A DNA stretch of 64,000 nt from Paludibacteraceae bacterium. GTDB taxonomy: Bacteria > Bacteroidota > Bacteroidia > Bacteroidales > Paludibacteraceae. Below are positions 1-8,724 of the stretch, piece by piece. Location: the NCBI GenBank assembly GCA_024401435.1, contig JAKSLB010000003.1:144977-208976 (forward strand), given 5' to 3'. The notes under the pieces were generated by a model. That model was not told the origin of the DNA. It searched no databases and was given only the letters and a program-made list of their open reading frames with translations. The position numbers were made by a program, and so were the translations under genes. How positions within the stretch are numbered: the first letter of the stretch is position 1; every line of letters begins with the position of its first letter.

Positions 1-1645
1 AAGTTTTCAACTGACTCAACTGGTAATCAATATACGCATTATTATATAAATTAAATCCCCCCACAGAATTATGGACATTTCCTTTAACTGGATTTTGTAT
101 ATTGTAAGCCAGATTGTTTTCCTCCACCAATATGATATGATCATCGTCATATCCGCAATATTTAAGAGTCCAATACATAGCTAACACGTCTGCTTGATGA
201 CGATAATCCTGCCATGTGTCCGAACCTGCCACCAACAAAGCCCAACGATCATGCAAGACAGGCAACTCGTTTCCTTGAGTATCTGAATCATCTTCAATAT
301 TTTGCATTTGAAAATTCCAAGAAGAGATACTTGATTGAGTACCAAACACACCCTTCGTAGAAAAATCCTCTAAACTGGAAAAAACACCATCTTTAGAATG
401 CCAAAAAACAAAACTAGTATTCTCTCGAATTGATCCATATTTCGAATCAAAAACAAAGGGACCCGTTGCACCAACCACACTGGGCATTTCCCCTTTCTTC
501 AACTGATCTAATGCATATTTCAAATTAGATGATGTATAATTTAATTTTGCCTCTCTCGTGCTCTCTCGTGCTATACTTTTCATTGCATCAATCTGAGTCA
601 TAGGCACTGTCGAATAGTGTTTTGCACACAAGCCTAACCATGTCAGCATCAAGGCATCATAAACCTGTGGTTCTCCATAAACAGGAAATTCATTAAATTT
701 TGTTTCATAAAGAATACGAAATCCATAAGCAGGATCCGCCCCAATTGCCACGCCATACGAGCCTATTACACCATATCCCATACGATCAGGTAATGCAGAA
801 TCAGAGAATACTTGAACAAAAATCTTTCCAGACTCATCATTTGACAACAAAGAATCTATTGTTGCACATAGCGTAGGATTACTGCAAGCAACAATAATGA
901 TTTCACCATTTTCAGCCTTACTGATTAAACTTGATTGCAGGATCTTTTTCAATTCCACTTCTGAAATATTTTCGGATATGTTCAATGTGGTCGAAATATT
1001 CATAGCTCTTTCCGTTGCAACAAAAGGTAACCAGGTAGAGAAACTTTTCCCGTAAGAATCTGTGGTACATATCAAATGTAACTTTGAACCATTATCAGTA
1101 TTCAATGAAGAGAATGATTTTGTCACAGAAAGCAAGGCTTCTGATTGTGTTAAATTCGACTCCGACAAGCACCACAACCAATCACTCCCCACATATTCAC
1201 GTTGTAAATCTATGCTTGTTGCAACAGGTAAGATTAAAGGAATAGGATTTTTTTGATACTGCTTTTTAAAATTATCAAAAATGAAAGCCACATTTTCTGC
1301 TTTGGCAGAACTTTCTGGACCAATCATTGCCACATAATTACTGTCACAAAGGACATTCGTAATAAAAGTATTTAAAGAGAGTTCCGATGCATTTTCATCA
1401 AAAAAGACAAACTGAAAATCATAGGACAAATCATTGTCGCGTTGTGCTTCTCTAATGTTGGCCGCAGTCCATTGTAATGTTCGTTTCCATCGGTCAGTAT
1501 TTTCCAAAGAAACAATCACTGCCACCTTTTGTTTTTTTATGTTTTGTGTTTGTTCACAAGAGATGCATCCTTCATCTTCACATGATATGAAAGAAAAACA
1601 AATGACAACAAATGCCATGATATGAAACCAAAACACCTTAAACAT
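1..1645 (-). CDS. Lipoprotein: periplasmic-binding domain fused to legumain-like (C13) protease domain, 3' end missing
   Basis: The frame is open from an ATG at 1645 to the left edge (548 codons, no stop), so only the N-terminal part is present. Residues 1-26 form a lipoprotein signal ending in F-I-S-C. About residues 35-440 read as a type I periplasmic-binding fold, with MIGPESS, YDALML and an ATGPFVFD segment as in branched-chain amino-acid receptor proteins. From W468 the sequence switches to a caspase-like legumain fold: WALLVAGS, then YRHQADV, then DDDHIILVEEN, then NPVKG and a Y-x5-DY segment, in the order and spacing of peptidase C13. The catalytic His and Cys would lie beyond the edge and cannot be checked. 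Probably exported and outer-membrane or periplasm anchored. The domain calls are strong; the role, for example ligand-gated proteolysis, is inference. Confidence 0.85.
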   Translation of the reverse strand, partial: MFKVFWFHIMAFVVICFSFISCEDEGCISCEQTQNIKKQKVAVIVSLENTDRWKRTLQWTAANIREAQRDNDLSYDFQFVFFDENASELSLNTFITNVLCDSNYVAMIGPESSAKAENVAFIFDNFKKQYQKNPIPLILPVATSIDLQREYVGSDWLWCLSESNLTQSEALLSVTKSFSSLNTDNGSKLHLICTTDSYGKSFSTWLPFVATERAMNISTTLNISENISEVELKKILQSSLISKAENGEIIIVACSNPTLCATIDSLLSNDESGKIFVQVFSDSALPDRMGYGVIGSYGVAIGADPAYGFRILYETKFNEFPVYGEPQVYDALMLTWLGLCAKHYSTVPMTQIDAMKSIARESTREAKLNYTSSNLKYALDQLKKGEMPSVVGATGPFVFDSKYGSIRENTSFVFWHSKDGVFSSLEDFSTKGVFGTQSSISSWNFQMQNIEDDSDTQGNELPVLHDRWALLVAGSDTWQDYRHQADVLAMYWTLKYCGYDDDHIILVEENNLAYNIQNPVKGNVHNSVGGFNLYNNAYIDYQLSQLKT

Positions 1646-1788
1646 AAATCAATATACCCACGAGAATTTCGCAGTCTCAATAATAAATTGATAAAAAAAT
1701 CAGTTTTAATAAGTCAATACTACACTTTTCCCGTTCTTATCAGGAAATGTTCAGTTCGTTGCAATCTAACAATTTGATACAAAATGGA

Positions 1789-2583
1789 CTATTGATAATA
1801 TTCTATTTGGCAACTATATCTTTCGATACGATCCAAATACTCACGCACACGTTGTGTCATGTTTCCTTCTTCATCAAATGCCACTTTATCAAATCCTCTA
1901 TTTTTACCTAATACATAAAAATTACTCATCTCCAATTCTCTCTCATTATCCATCTTTACATTCTTTTGACGAGAGATTAATTTGTTTTTTGCATCGTACT
2001 CATTCAATTCAACGAGTCCCGATTTGCCATATTTATAAACAAACTTTTTTTTCAAAACTCCATTATTATCATAGTAGGATGTCTCTTGACTTTTTTGTGT
2101 CCCATTTTCATTGAAAACAGAGACAGAACGTTCTTGGACATTTCCCTTCCCATACCATTCAAAGACTGTACTCTCCATATAAATCAGATTTCCATTCTCT
2201 GAATATTGGCATACAATCTTCTTTTTCAAAACATTTTCTTCTGCGTATTTGCAAGTTTCCAACAAATTTCCCCTTTCATCATATTTAAAAGAAGAAAAAG
2301 AACTTTGAGTGGTATCTTCTGAACTGAAAATTTTCACAATATTTCCCTCTTCATCAAAACTCATCCTGCAAATAAAAAAATGTTCCGATTCAGTCAATGA
2401 ATCACGGTATTCCGTATCATTAAACAAAGTGTACAATTTCACTTTTCCATTCAATCCTAACGATTGAATAGTGGGTATACTGATATTCTCCTTCACCTGT
2501 TGTGCATCAGATTTGTCATCATTTTTTGCACTAACAAAGACAAACGAGAAAAACAATATAATCAATAAAGTAAAACGTTTCAT
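1789..2583 (-). CDS. Exported protein with YD/MORN-like repeats, unknown function
   Basis: 264 residues. A cleavable signal peptide (MKRFTLLIILFFSFVFVSA) is followed by a linker and then by a run of short repeats of the type Y/F-x-E-x-G-N-L (for example YDERGNLLETCKY, YSENGNLIYMES, YDNNGVLKKKF). This is the beta-strand repeat seen in Bacteroidales YD-repeat and MORN-variant secreted proteins. The repeats suggest an elongated extracytoplasmic beta structure. No catalytic motif and no T9SS sorting domain are visible. It lies 143 bp upstream of the binding-protein/legumain lipoprotein on the same strand, so the two may be co-expressed, but the gap is large enough for a separate promoter. No substrate or partner can be named. 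Confidence 0.8.
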   Translation of the reverse strand: MKRFTLLIILFFSFVFVSAKNDDKSDAQQVKENISIPTIQSLGLNGKVKLYTLFNDTEYRDSLTESEHFFICRMSFDEEGNIVKIFSSEDTTQSSFSSFKYDERGNLLETCKYAEENVLKKKIVCQYSENGNLIYMESTVFEWYGKGNVQERSVSVFNENGTQKSQETSYYDNNGVLKKKFVYKYGKSGLVELNEYDAKNKLISRQKNVKMDNERELEMSNFYVLGKNRGFDKVAFDEEGNMTQRVREYLDRIERYSCQIEYYQ

Positions 2584-2715
2584 TCTTTTTCTAAACTGGA
2601 TTCTATTATCTAAATTTTAGTTCAAAACAACCAATGTCTGACATTCACTCACCATTCTATTCATATTCATAATCACCATATTATCATTAAAGAATGGCAT
2701 CTTCATTTCAAGTGG

Positions 2716-2748
2716 CAAAATTACAAAAACTTTTGCGAGTATTTCAAT
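2716..2748 (-). promoter_or_regulatory. Putative Bacteroidales promoter for the YD-repeat gene
   Basis: On the minus strand a TAATTTTG box (2716-2723) fits the TAnnTTTG -7 consensus, with an ATTG at 2745-2748, 21 bp upstream, near the usual -33 spacing. It lies about 130 bp before the ATG at 2583. This is a pattern match only. Confidence 0.4.
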
Positions 2749-2828
2749 TTTTTTTAACTCTTTTTCCCTCATACATATACACTAAGGGAATGATTGTATT
2801 CAAAAATCTTTTGTCTACTCTTTTTCAC

Positions 2829-4466
2829 TTACGACTTTCGTTCTATTTCATGAAGATTCTCCATTTTTTTCTTTTTCAAGAACTCATAGATTCCATCAAG
2901 ATGCTCTGTCACACGCTGATGTCCAAACTCATATACTTTTGTCACCAAGCCATCCAAGAAATCACGATCATGAGACACCACAATCAATGTTCCATCGAAG
3001 TCTTTCAAAGCAGTCTTCAGAATATCTTTCGTCTTCATATCCAAATGATTAGTTGGCTCATCCAAGATGAGTAAATTGACAGGTTCCAACAATAATTTAA
3101 TCATTGCCAGACGTGTACGCTCACCACCAGACAACACCTTCACCTTCTTGGTAGAGTTTTCGCCTCCGAACATAAATGCACCTAACAAATCCTTAATTTT
3201 ATTTCGGATTTCTCCTTTTGCCACATCATCAATTGTTTGAAAAACAGTCAATTCTCCATCCAACAGAGAAGCTTGATTTTGAGCGAAATAGCCAATCATC
3301 ACATTATGTCCCAACGTCAAAGTACCATCATGTTTAATCTCATCCATAATACATTTCACCATAGTGGATTTTCCTTCTCCATTTTTACCCACAAAGGCTA
3401 CTTTCTCACCACGAGAAATGGTAAACGAAGCATCTTTAAAGACCAAATGATCGCCATAACTTTTCCCCACTCTATCTGCTATAACCGGGAAGGAGCCAGA
3501 ACGTGGAGAAGGAGGAAACTTCAAATGCAAAGCCGAAGTGTCTTCTTCATCAACCTCTACCAACTCTAATTTTTCCAACATCTTCACACGCGATTGCACT
3601 TGCAAAGTTTTAGAGTAGGTACCTTTGAATCGTTCAATAAAATCCTTGGTTTCTGCAATCATCTTTTGTTGTTCTTCAAAAGCTTTCTGTTGTTGTTCAC
3701 GACGTTCTTTTCTTAATTCCAAATAATGGGAATAGTTCACTTTATAATCGTAGATTCGACCCATTGTCACCTCAATTGTACGAGTTGTGATATTATCCAC
3801 AAAGGCACGGTCATGTGAAATGACGATCACCGCTTTGGCGCTCTCCACCAAGAACTCTTCCAACCACTGAATAGATTCAATATCCAAATGGTTAGTAGGC
3901 TCATCAAGTAAGATGACATCTGGTTTACGCAAAAGGATTTTCGCCAATTCAATACGCATACGCCATCCACCGCTGAACTCTTTCGTCTGTTTTGTAAAAT
4001 CCTCACGAAGGAAACCCAAACCGAGCAACGTTTTCTCAACATCAGCTTCGTAGTTTGTCTCTTCAATAGAATAATATTTTTCGCTTAACGTAGAGACCTT
4101 TTCAATCAACTCCATATAGCTATCACTCTCATAGTCAGTACGTTCAGAAAGTTCTTTATTTAATTCTTCTATCTCTTTTTCCATGGCAAACAATTCGGCA
4201 AAGGCAAGCGAAGCCTCTTCAAAGACAGTGCGATGATCTTCTGTCATCAAATGCTGTGGAAGATAAGCCACCACGGTTCCTTTCGGAGCTGTGACACTGC
4301 CCCGTGTGGGTTGTTGCACTCCTGCCAAGATTTTCAACAAAGTAGACTTCCCTGCTCCATTCTTTCCCATAAGAGCTATTCTGTCACCATCGTTCACCTG
4401 AAACGATATATTCTCAAAAAGTGTCGAACCTGAAAATTCGACCGTTAATCCATCAACTGAAATCAT
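2829..4466 (-). CDS. ABC-F family ATPase
   Basis: 545 residues with two ABC ATPase domains and no membrane segment, the ABC-F architecture of ribosome-associated translation factors such as EttA, Uup and YbiT. The first domain has Walker A GKNGAGKST (34-42), signature FSGGW and Walker B LLDEPTNHLD. The second has GKNGEGKST, LSGGE and LILDEPTNHLD. Between them is the charged coiled linker (EQQKMIAETKDFIERF) that contacts the ribosomal E site in characterised members. Length is typical. A good promoter lies upstream at 4525-4556. The subfamily, and whether it protects against an antibiotic, cannot be told from the sequence. Confidence 0.95.
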   Translation of the reverse strand: MISVDGLTVEFSGSTLFENISFQVNDGDRIALMGKNGAGKSTLLKILAGVQQPTRGSVTAPKGTVVAYLPQHLMTEDHRTVFEEASLAFAELFAMEKEIEELNKELSERTDYESDSYMELIEKVSTLSEKYYSIEETNYEADVEKTLLGLGFLREDFTKQTKEFSGGWRMRIELAKILLRKPDVILLDEPTNHLDIESIQWLEEFLVESAKAVIVISHDRAFVDNITTRTIEVTMGRIYDYKVNYSHYLELRKERREQQQKAFEEQQKMIAETKDFIERFKGTYSKTLQVQSRVKMLEKLELVEVDEEDTSALHLKFPPSPRSGSFPVIADRVGKSYGDHLVFKDASFTISRGEKVAFVGKNGEGKSTMVKCIMDEIKHDGTLTLGHNVMIGYFAQNQASLLDGELTVFQTIDDVAKGEIRNKIKDLLGAFMFGGENSTKKVKVLSGGERTRLAMIKLLLEPVNLLILDEPTNHLDMKTKDILKTALKDFDGTLIVVSHDRDFLDGLVTKVYEFGHQRVTEHLDGIYEFLKKKKMENLHEIERKS

Positions 4467-4524
4467 AAATTAGGTACTTCTAATAAGGAATTTTTCGCAA
4501 CCTTTTCATTGTTTTTTTGCGTTG

Positions 4525-4556
4525 CAAAGGTACTATTTTCCCATCACATGCACAAG
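4525..4556 (-). promoter_or_regulatory. Bacteroidales promoter for the ABC-F gene
   Basis: Minus-strand TACCTTTG (4525-4532) matches TAnnTTTG exactly, with CTTG (4553-4556) 20 bp upstream in the -33 position. It lies about 60 bp upstream of the ABC-F ATG. Confidence 0.6.
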
Positions 4557-4674
4557 TAGTCTTATCAATGCACTAAAAAGCATTATTCTTTCATAGCGAA
4601 TACCTCCACATCAAAAGTCACAAATAGCCATTCTCATTTTTCTTCTTTCACTTCTTTTTCTCAACAAATTTACT

Positions 4675-4682
4675 TAACTTTG
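4675..4682 (+). promoter_or_regulatory. -7 box upstream of holB
   Basis: TAACTTTG fits the TAnnTTTG consensus and lies about 30 bp before the holB ATG. Only a weak T-rich -33 region is visible upstream. Confidence 0.5.
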
Positions 4683-4710
4683 GAGAAATTTTAAATTCGG
4701 AATAAAAGCG

Positions 4711-5832
4711 ATGTTATTCAAAGAAATATACGGACAAGAGGCCATCAAACAAACATTTACAAAGGCAGTGAGCGACAATCGATTAGCGCACGCTATTTTG
4801 TTGTATGGACCTCAAGGCACGGGAAAATTAGCTTTGGCCATCGCATTAGCACAATACGTGAATTGTCCGAATCGAAAAGATGGAGAAGCATGCGGGACAT
4901 GTCCCTCATGTATACAATTTCAAAAGTTAGTGCATCCCGACTTGCACTTTGTTTTCCCGATCACCAGAAGTTCTGATTCCACCACCTGCGATACCTTTCT
5001 GCCAGAATGGAGGCAACGCATCTTCGAATCACCCTATTTCAATTTGGAGCAATGGGAAAGACTCATCAACCAAGATAACAAGCAAAGTACCATCTACACC
5101 AACGAGAGCAATGAAATTCTAAAAAAGCTCAGTGCAAAAGCGTATGAATCGGAATACAAAGTGATGATAATCTGGCTACCTGAAAAAATGCAAGAGGATT
5201 GTGCCAACAAGTTGTTAAAAATCATTGAAGAACCGCCATCAAAAACGCTTTTTATTTTGGTCAGTGAGGAACCTGAGAAGTTGTTACAAACCATCACGTC
5301 ACGTACACAACGTTTTTTCATTCCACCATTGACAGAAGAAGAGATAGCCAATGCGTTGAATGGAAAATTTACGCTTTCTTCAGAAGAGTTAGCCAACGTA
5401 TCACACATTGCCAATGGCAATCTAATCAAAGCCATCAACATCATTGAATCCTCCACCGAGGAAAATGAATATTTTAATCTATTCATCTCTCTTATGCGTT
5501 TATGTTATCAACGCAAAGCGAAAGAGATGAAAGAGTGGTCGGAAGAGATAGCCAAGATAGGAAGGAAAAGGCAAATCACCTTTTTGGAATATGCTCAACG
5601 CATGGTTCGTGAAAACTTCATCTACAATTTGCATGAGCAAAAGCTAAATTATCTAACGCAACAGGAGGCTGCGTTTTCAATGCGGTTTGCCCCCTTCATC
5701 AACGAAAAAAATATTGCGGGATTCTTATCTGAACTAGAATCTGCCGCACAACATATCGAGCAGAATGTACAAGCAAAAATCGTTTTTTTCGATCTTTCAC
5801 TTAAAATCACCATGCTCATCAAAATGAAATAA
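4711..5832 (+). CDS. holB: DNA polymerase III delta' subunit
   Basis: 373 residues. The AAA+ clamp-loader subunit of the replicative polymerase. The P-loop GPQGTGK is at 33-39, and four zinc-ligand cysteines follow at 52, 61, 64 and 67 (C-x8-C-x2-C-x2-C), as in bacterial tau/gamma and delta' proteins. The sensor region (KLLKIIEEPPSKTLFIL) and ITSRTQRF follow in the expected order. It is the first gene of the holB-ricT-gldH-trmB block, an order familiar in Bacteroidales, with 26 bp to ricT. Start ATG at 4711, about 30 bp after a -7 box. Confidence 0.95.
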   Translation: MLFKEIYGQEAIKQTFTKAVSDNRLAHAILLYGPQGTGKLALAIALAQYVNCPNRKDGEACGTCPSCIQFQKLVHPDLHFVFPITRSSDSTTCDTFLPEWRQRIFESPYFNLEQWERLINQDNKQSTIYTNESNEILKKLSAKAYESEYKVMIIWLPEKMQEDCANKLLKIIEEPPSKTLFILVSEEPEKLLQTITSRTQRFFIPPLTEEEIANALNGKFTLSSEELANVSHIANGNLIKAINIIESSTEENEYFNLFISLMRLCYQRKAKEMKEWSEEIAKIGRKRQITFLEYAQRMVRENFIYNLHEQKLNYLTQQEAAFSMRFAPFINEKNIAGFLSELESAAQHIEQNVQAKIVFFDLSLKITMLIKMK

Positions 5833-5858
5833 ATTAGCAAACAATATAAAAATAATAT

Positions 5859-7466
5859 ATGGGCGTAAACAATGGCTGCCAAATGAATACGAAAGGTTGC
5901 AGCAAAAAGACAGATCAAAAATTGGACACATTCGACTGGTTGTGTGACATTCCTGAATCAACCAGTGCAACCGACTTAGTCGAAGTGACCTTCAAAAATA
6001 CCCGAAAGGGATATTATCGTAACACAAACGACCTCACTCTCGAGAAGGGGGATATCGTAGCAGTGGAAGCAACACCGGGACATGACATCGGAGTCATCTC
6101 CATGACAGGTCAATTGGTTCTTGCTCAAATGAAAAAATATCATATCGACCAAACCAGAACGGAAATTAAGCGTGTCTATCGAAAAGTTCGTCCGAACGAC
6201 ATGGAAAAATACGAGGAATTCAAGGCAAAAGAGCATGACACCATGCTAAAAGCCAGAAAGATTGCCGAAGACCTCAATCTTAATATGAAGATTGGTGATG
6301 TGGAATATCAGGGAGATGGGAACAAAGCGATCTTCTATTACATTGCAGATGAGCGTGTTGACTTCCGTGAACTTATTAAAGTATTGGCCGACACCTTCCA
6401 CGTACGCATTGAAATGAAACAGATTGGTGCTCGTCAGGAAGCTGGTCGTATTGGTGGTATTGGTCCTTGCGGTCGTGCGTTGTGTTGTTCTAGTTGGATG
6501 ACCAAGTTCAGTTCAGTTGCCACAAGTTCAGCACGCTATCAAGAAATATCCCTTAATCCACAAAAATTAGCAGGTCAATGTGCGAAACTAAAATGTTGTC
6601 TCAACTTTGAAATAGATGCTTACGTAGAGGCTCAAAAAAGCATTCCAGACCGCAACATTCCTCTTGAAACATTGGATGGCACATTCTACCATTTCAAAAC
6701 GGATGTTTTTGGTGGTATCATGCAATACTCTTCTGCCCCTAACATGGCAGCTAACATTGTATCTATTCCAGTCGACCGAGTAAAAGAAATCATTGCTCTC
6801 AACAAGCAAGGAATCAAGGTTGAATCCTTGTTAGAAAGCACAGAAGAGAAAGAACGCGAGGCAGATTACGATAATGTAGTAGGACAAGATAGTTTGACTC
6901 GTTTCGACAAAAAGAAGAAAAAGAAGAAAAACAAAGGCAATAATACTGCTGACGCATCTTCTACAGATCAGCCAACAAACCAACAAAATCAAAGCGAAGT
7001 GGTCGAAGAATCTCCAAAGAACGAGGAAACAGATACAACAGAAGACAATGCTGCAGGAAACAATGACAATGCAGCACCAACCAACTCTCCTCGTAACGAA
7101 GAACGTAGAGACCGTCGCAACAATGACAGAAGAAGAGATCGCAACAATCGTCGTGACCGTGACCGTCGATCTTTCAAAGGTAATGAAGAAGGTGATAATA
7201 ATGCTTCTCAAGACAACGCTTCTCAAAATACTCCTATTCAAGATGCTCCTATTCAAGGAAATAATCCTTCAAACGAAGGAAACGCAGGAGAAAACAATCC
7301 AAATCCAAATCAGGAGAACAGAAGAAGAGACCATCGCGACAATCGTCGCAGGAACTTCGACAGAAGAAGAAACGGAAACAATAGAAACGAAGCAGGCAAT
7401 AATAACGGGCAAAACAGTTCGAATGGAAATACCAACAATAATGCTAATCCACAAAGCAATGAATAA
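5859..7466 (+). CDS. ricT: PSP1/RicT-family protein with long basic tail
   Basis: 535 residues. Residues about 45-330 are the PSP1 C-terminal domain family, whose Bacillus member RicT (YaaT) forms an iron-sulphur RicAFT complex controlling RNA maturation. The family signature GPCGRALCCSSW and the second cluster GQCAKLKCCLNFE provide conserved cysteines. The last 190 or so residues are low complexity: a poly-Lys stretch, then Asn/Gln- and Arg/Asp-rich segments such as RRDRNNRRDRDRR, probably disordered and RNA binding. An alternative ATG lies 24 bp downstream. The 3' end overlaps gldH by 8 bp, which indicates translational coupling. The RicT-like role in this phylum is inferred from the family. 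Confidence 0.88.
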   Translation: MGVNNGCQMNTKGCSKKTDQKLDTFDWLCDIPESTSATDLVEVTFKNTRKGYYRNTNDLTLEKGDIVAVEATPGHDIGVISMTGQLVLAQMKKYHIDQTRTEIKRVYRKVRPNDMEKYEEFKAKEHDTMLKARKIAEDLNLNMKIGDVEYQGDGNKAIFYYIADERVDFRELIKVLADTFHVRIEMKQIGARQEAGRIGGIGPCGRALCCSSWMTKFSSVATSSARYQEISLNPQKLAGQCAKLKCCLNFEIDAYVEAQKSIPDRNIPLETLDGTFYHFKTDVFGGIMQYSSAPNMAANIVSIPVDRVKEIIALNKQGIKVESLLESTEEKEREADYDNVVGQDSLTRFDKKKKKKKNKGNNTADASSTDQPTNQQNQSEVVEESPKNEETDTTEDNAAGNNDNAAPTNSPRNEERRDRRNNDRRRDRNNRRDRDRRSFKGNEEGDNNASQDNASQNTPIQDAPIQGNNPSNEGNAGENNPNPNQENRRRDHRDNRRRNFDRRRNGNNRNEAGNNNGQNSSNGNTNNNANPQSNE

Positions 7467-7965
7467 AATTCATCATTCTATTCAATGCCTAACCATTGGC
7501 ATTGTTACCCTACTTTTTGTTCTCGCAAGTTGTAGTAATGACATCGTCTACCAAGACGCACATGCGATTGACGATACAGGTTGGTATAAAAATGACTTCG
7601 TCTCTTTTGATTACAATGCGACCGATACGACAGGGACCTACAACATCCTTGTGGACATTCGTAACACACCAGACTATCCGTTTCAGAACTTTTGGTTGTT
7701 TGTGCATTCCACCTCACCAAAGGGAATTGAGTTCTCCGACACGTTGGAATGTATGTTAGCCGACCAATATGGCCGATGGATCGGAAAATCATCTGGTTCC
7801 ATGTATTCGGTTCCAGTCTTGTTTTTATCAAACATTCAATTTCCTCAAGAAGGGACCTATCACTTTGATTTAGTGCAAGGTATGCGAGCAGATACATTGC
7901 AAGGTATTCATGAAATAGGAATTCGTATTCAAAAGGTAACAAACGACAACGATGGGAAAGAATAA
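7459..7965 (+). CDS. gldH: Gliding motility lipoprotein GldH
   Basis: 168 residues. The ATG at 7459 overlaps the ricT stop and starts a lipoprotein signal with lipobox L-A-S-C (Cys25). The frame is open further upstream, but that part is read from the ricT tail and is rejected. The mature part ([10 protein letters not shown]-like FQNFWLFVH, then [14 protein letters not shown] and GRWIGKSSG) matches GldH, a periplasm-facing lipoprotein needed with other Gld proteins for gliding in Flavobacterium and conserved in non-gliding Bacteroidales. The 3' end overlaps trmB by 14 bp. Its presence fits the T9SS genes at 23-30 kb. Confidence 0.9.
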   Translation: MNKIHHSIQCLTIGIVTLLFVLASCSNDIVYQDAHAIDDTGWYKNDFVSFDYNATDTTGTYNILVDIRNTPDYPFQNFWLFVHSTSPKGIEFSDTLECMLADQYGRWIGKSSGSMYSVPVLFLSNIQFPQEGTYHFDLVQGMRADTLQGIHEIGIRIQKVTNDNDGKE

Positions 7966-8716
7966 ATTAGCGAAATTCAGTGAGATGGAGACTTTCCCTC
8001 ACGTATTCCAATACACCTTCTCAGCCCTACAAGAGAAGCGAGAACCCTTTCCGATGAAAGGCAAATGGAGCACTTTCTTTGGCAACGACAACCCCATCAT
8101 TTTAGAATTAGGTTGTGGAAAAGGTGAATACACGGTAGCATTAGCCGAGCTCTATCCCGAAAAGAACTTTATCGGCGTAGACATCAAAGGGGCAAGGATG
8201 TGGACAGGCGCTAAGAGTTCCTTTCAAAAAGGAATGAAAAACGTAGCCTTTATTCGAACAAACATTGAGATCATCTCAGAGTTCTTCGACACTAATGAAG
8301 TATCAGAAATTTGGCTGACCTTTCCAGACCCTCAAATGAAAAAGGTGCGTAAGCGATTGACTTCAACCCGTTTCATGGAACTTTACCAATCCTTTGTTCG
8401 TCCGAATGGTATCATTCATTTGAAGACTGATAGTAATTTCATGTTCCAATACACTTGTGAAATGGTGAAAGCGAATCATTACAATGTATTGTTTCAAAAT
8501 GACGATCTGTACCATTCCGATTTTTCAGATGACAAGATTTTATCCATCAAGACATTCTATGAGAATCAATGGATAGAGAGAGGATTAACCATTAAATACA
8601 TAAAATTCAACCTTGAACCTAAAAGCGAGTTCATCGAGCCAGAGGTAGAGATTGAATATGACAGTTATAGAAGCTATAATAGAACGAGAAGATGCAATAC
8701 ATCTTCCAATGAATAA
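7952..8716 (+). CDS. trmB: tRNA (guanine-N7-)-methyltransferase
   Basis: 254 residues. It transfers methyl from S-adenosylmethionine to N7 of G46 in the tRNA variable loop. The SAM-binding motif [11 protein letters not shown] is at 51-60, [13 protein letters not shown] is motif II, and the [13 protein letters not shown] stretch near 125-137 corresponds to the TrmB PDP-x-KKRH-KRR signature. The ATG at 7952 lies inside the end of gldH, so the two are translationally coupled. Residues about 235-254 form a polar tail. Length is slightly above the usual 210-240. Confidence 0.95.
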   Translation: MGKNKLAKFSEMETFPHVFQYTFSALQEKREPFPMKGKWSTFFGNDNPIILELGCGKGEYTVALAELYPEKNFIGVDIKGARMWTGAKSSFQKGMKNVAFIRTNIEIISEFFDTNEVSEIWLTFPDPQMKKVRKRLTSTRFMELYQSFVRPNGIIHLKTDSNFMFQYTCEMVKANHYNVLFQNDDLYHSDFSDDKILSIKTFYENQWIERGLTIKYIKFNLEPKSEFIEPEVEIEYDSYRSYNRTRRCNTSSNE

Positions 8717-8724
8717 CAAACTAT

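Noticed and set aside
549-570. Tandem ctctctcgtg 10-mer as a phase-variation tract
   Set aside because: Only two copies, within a coding region and not disrupting the frame; slippage cannot be claimed.
6831-7256. Long minus-strand frames opposite the ricT tail
   Set aside because: They arise from the low-complexity Arg/Asn codons; hydrophobic Ile/Val/Phe-rich translations are antisense artefacts.
7048-7458. N-terminal extension of the gldH frame upstream to 7048
   Set aside because: It overlaps the repetitive ricT tail in another frame and would bury the lipoprotein signal; the ATG at 7459 gives a correct lipobox.
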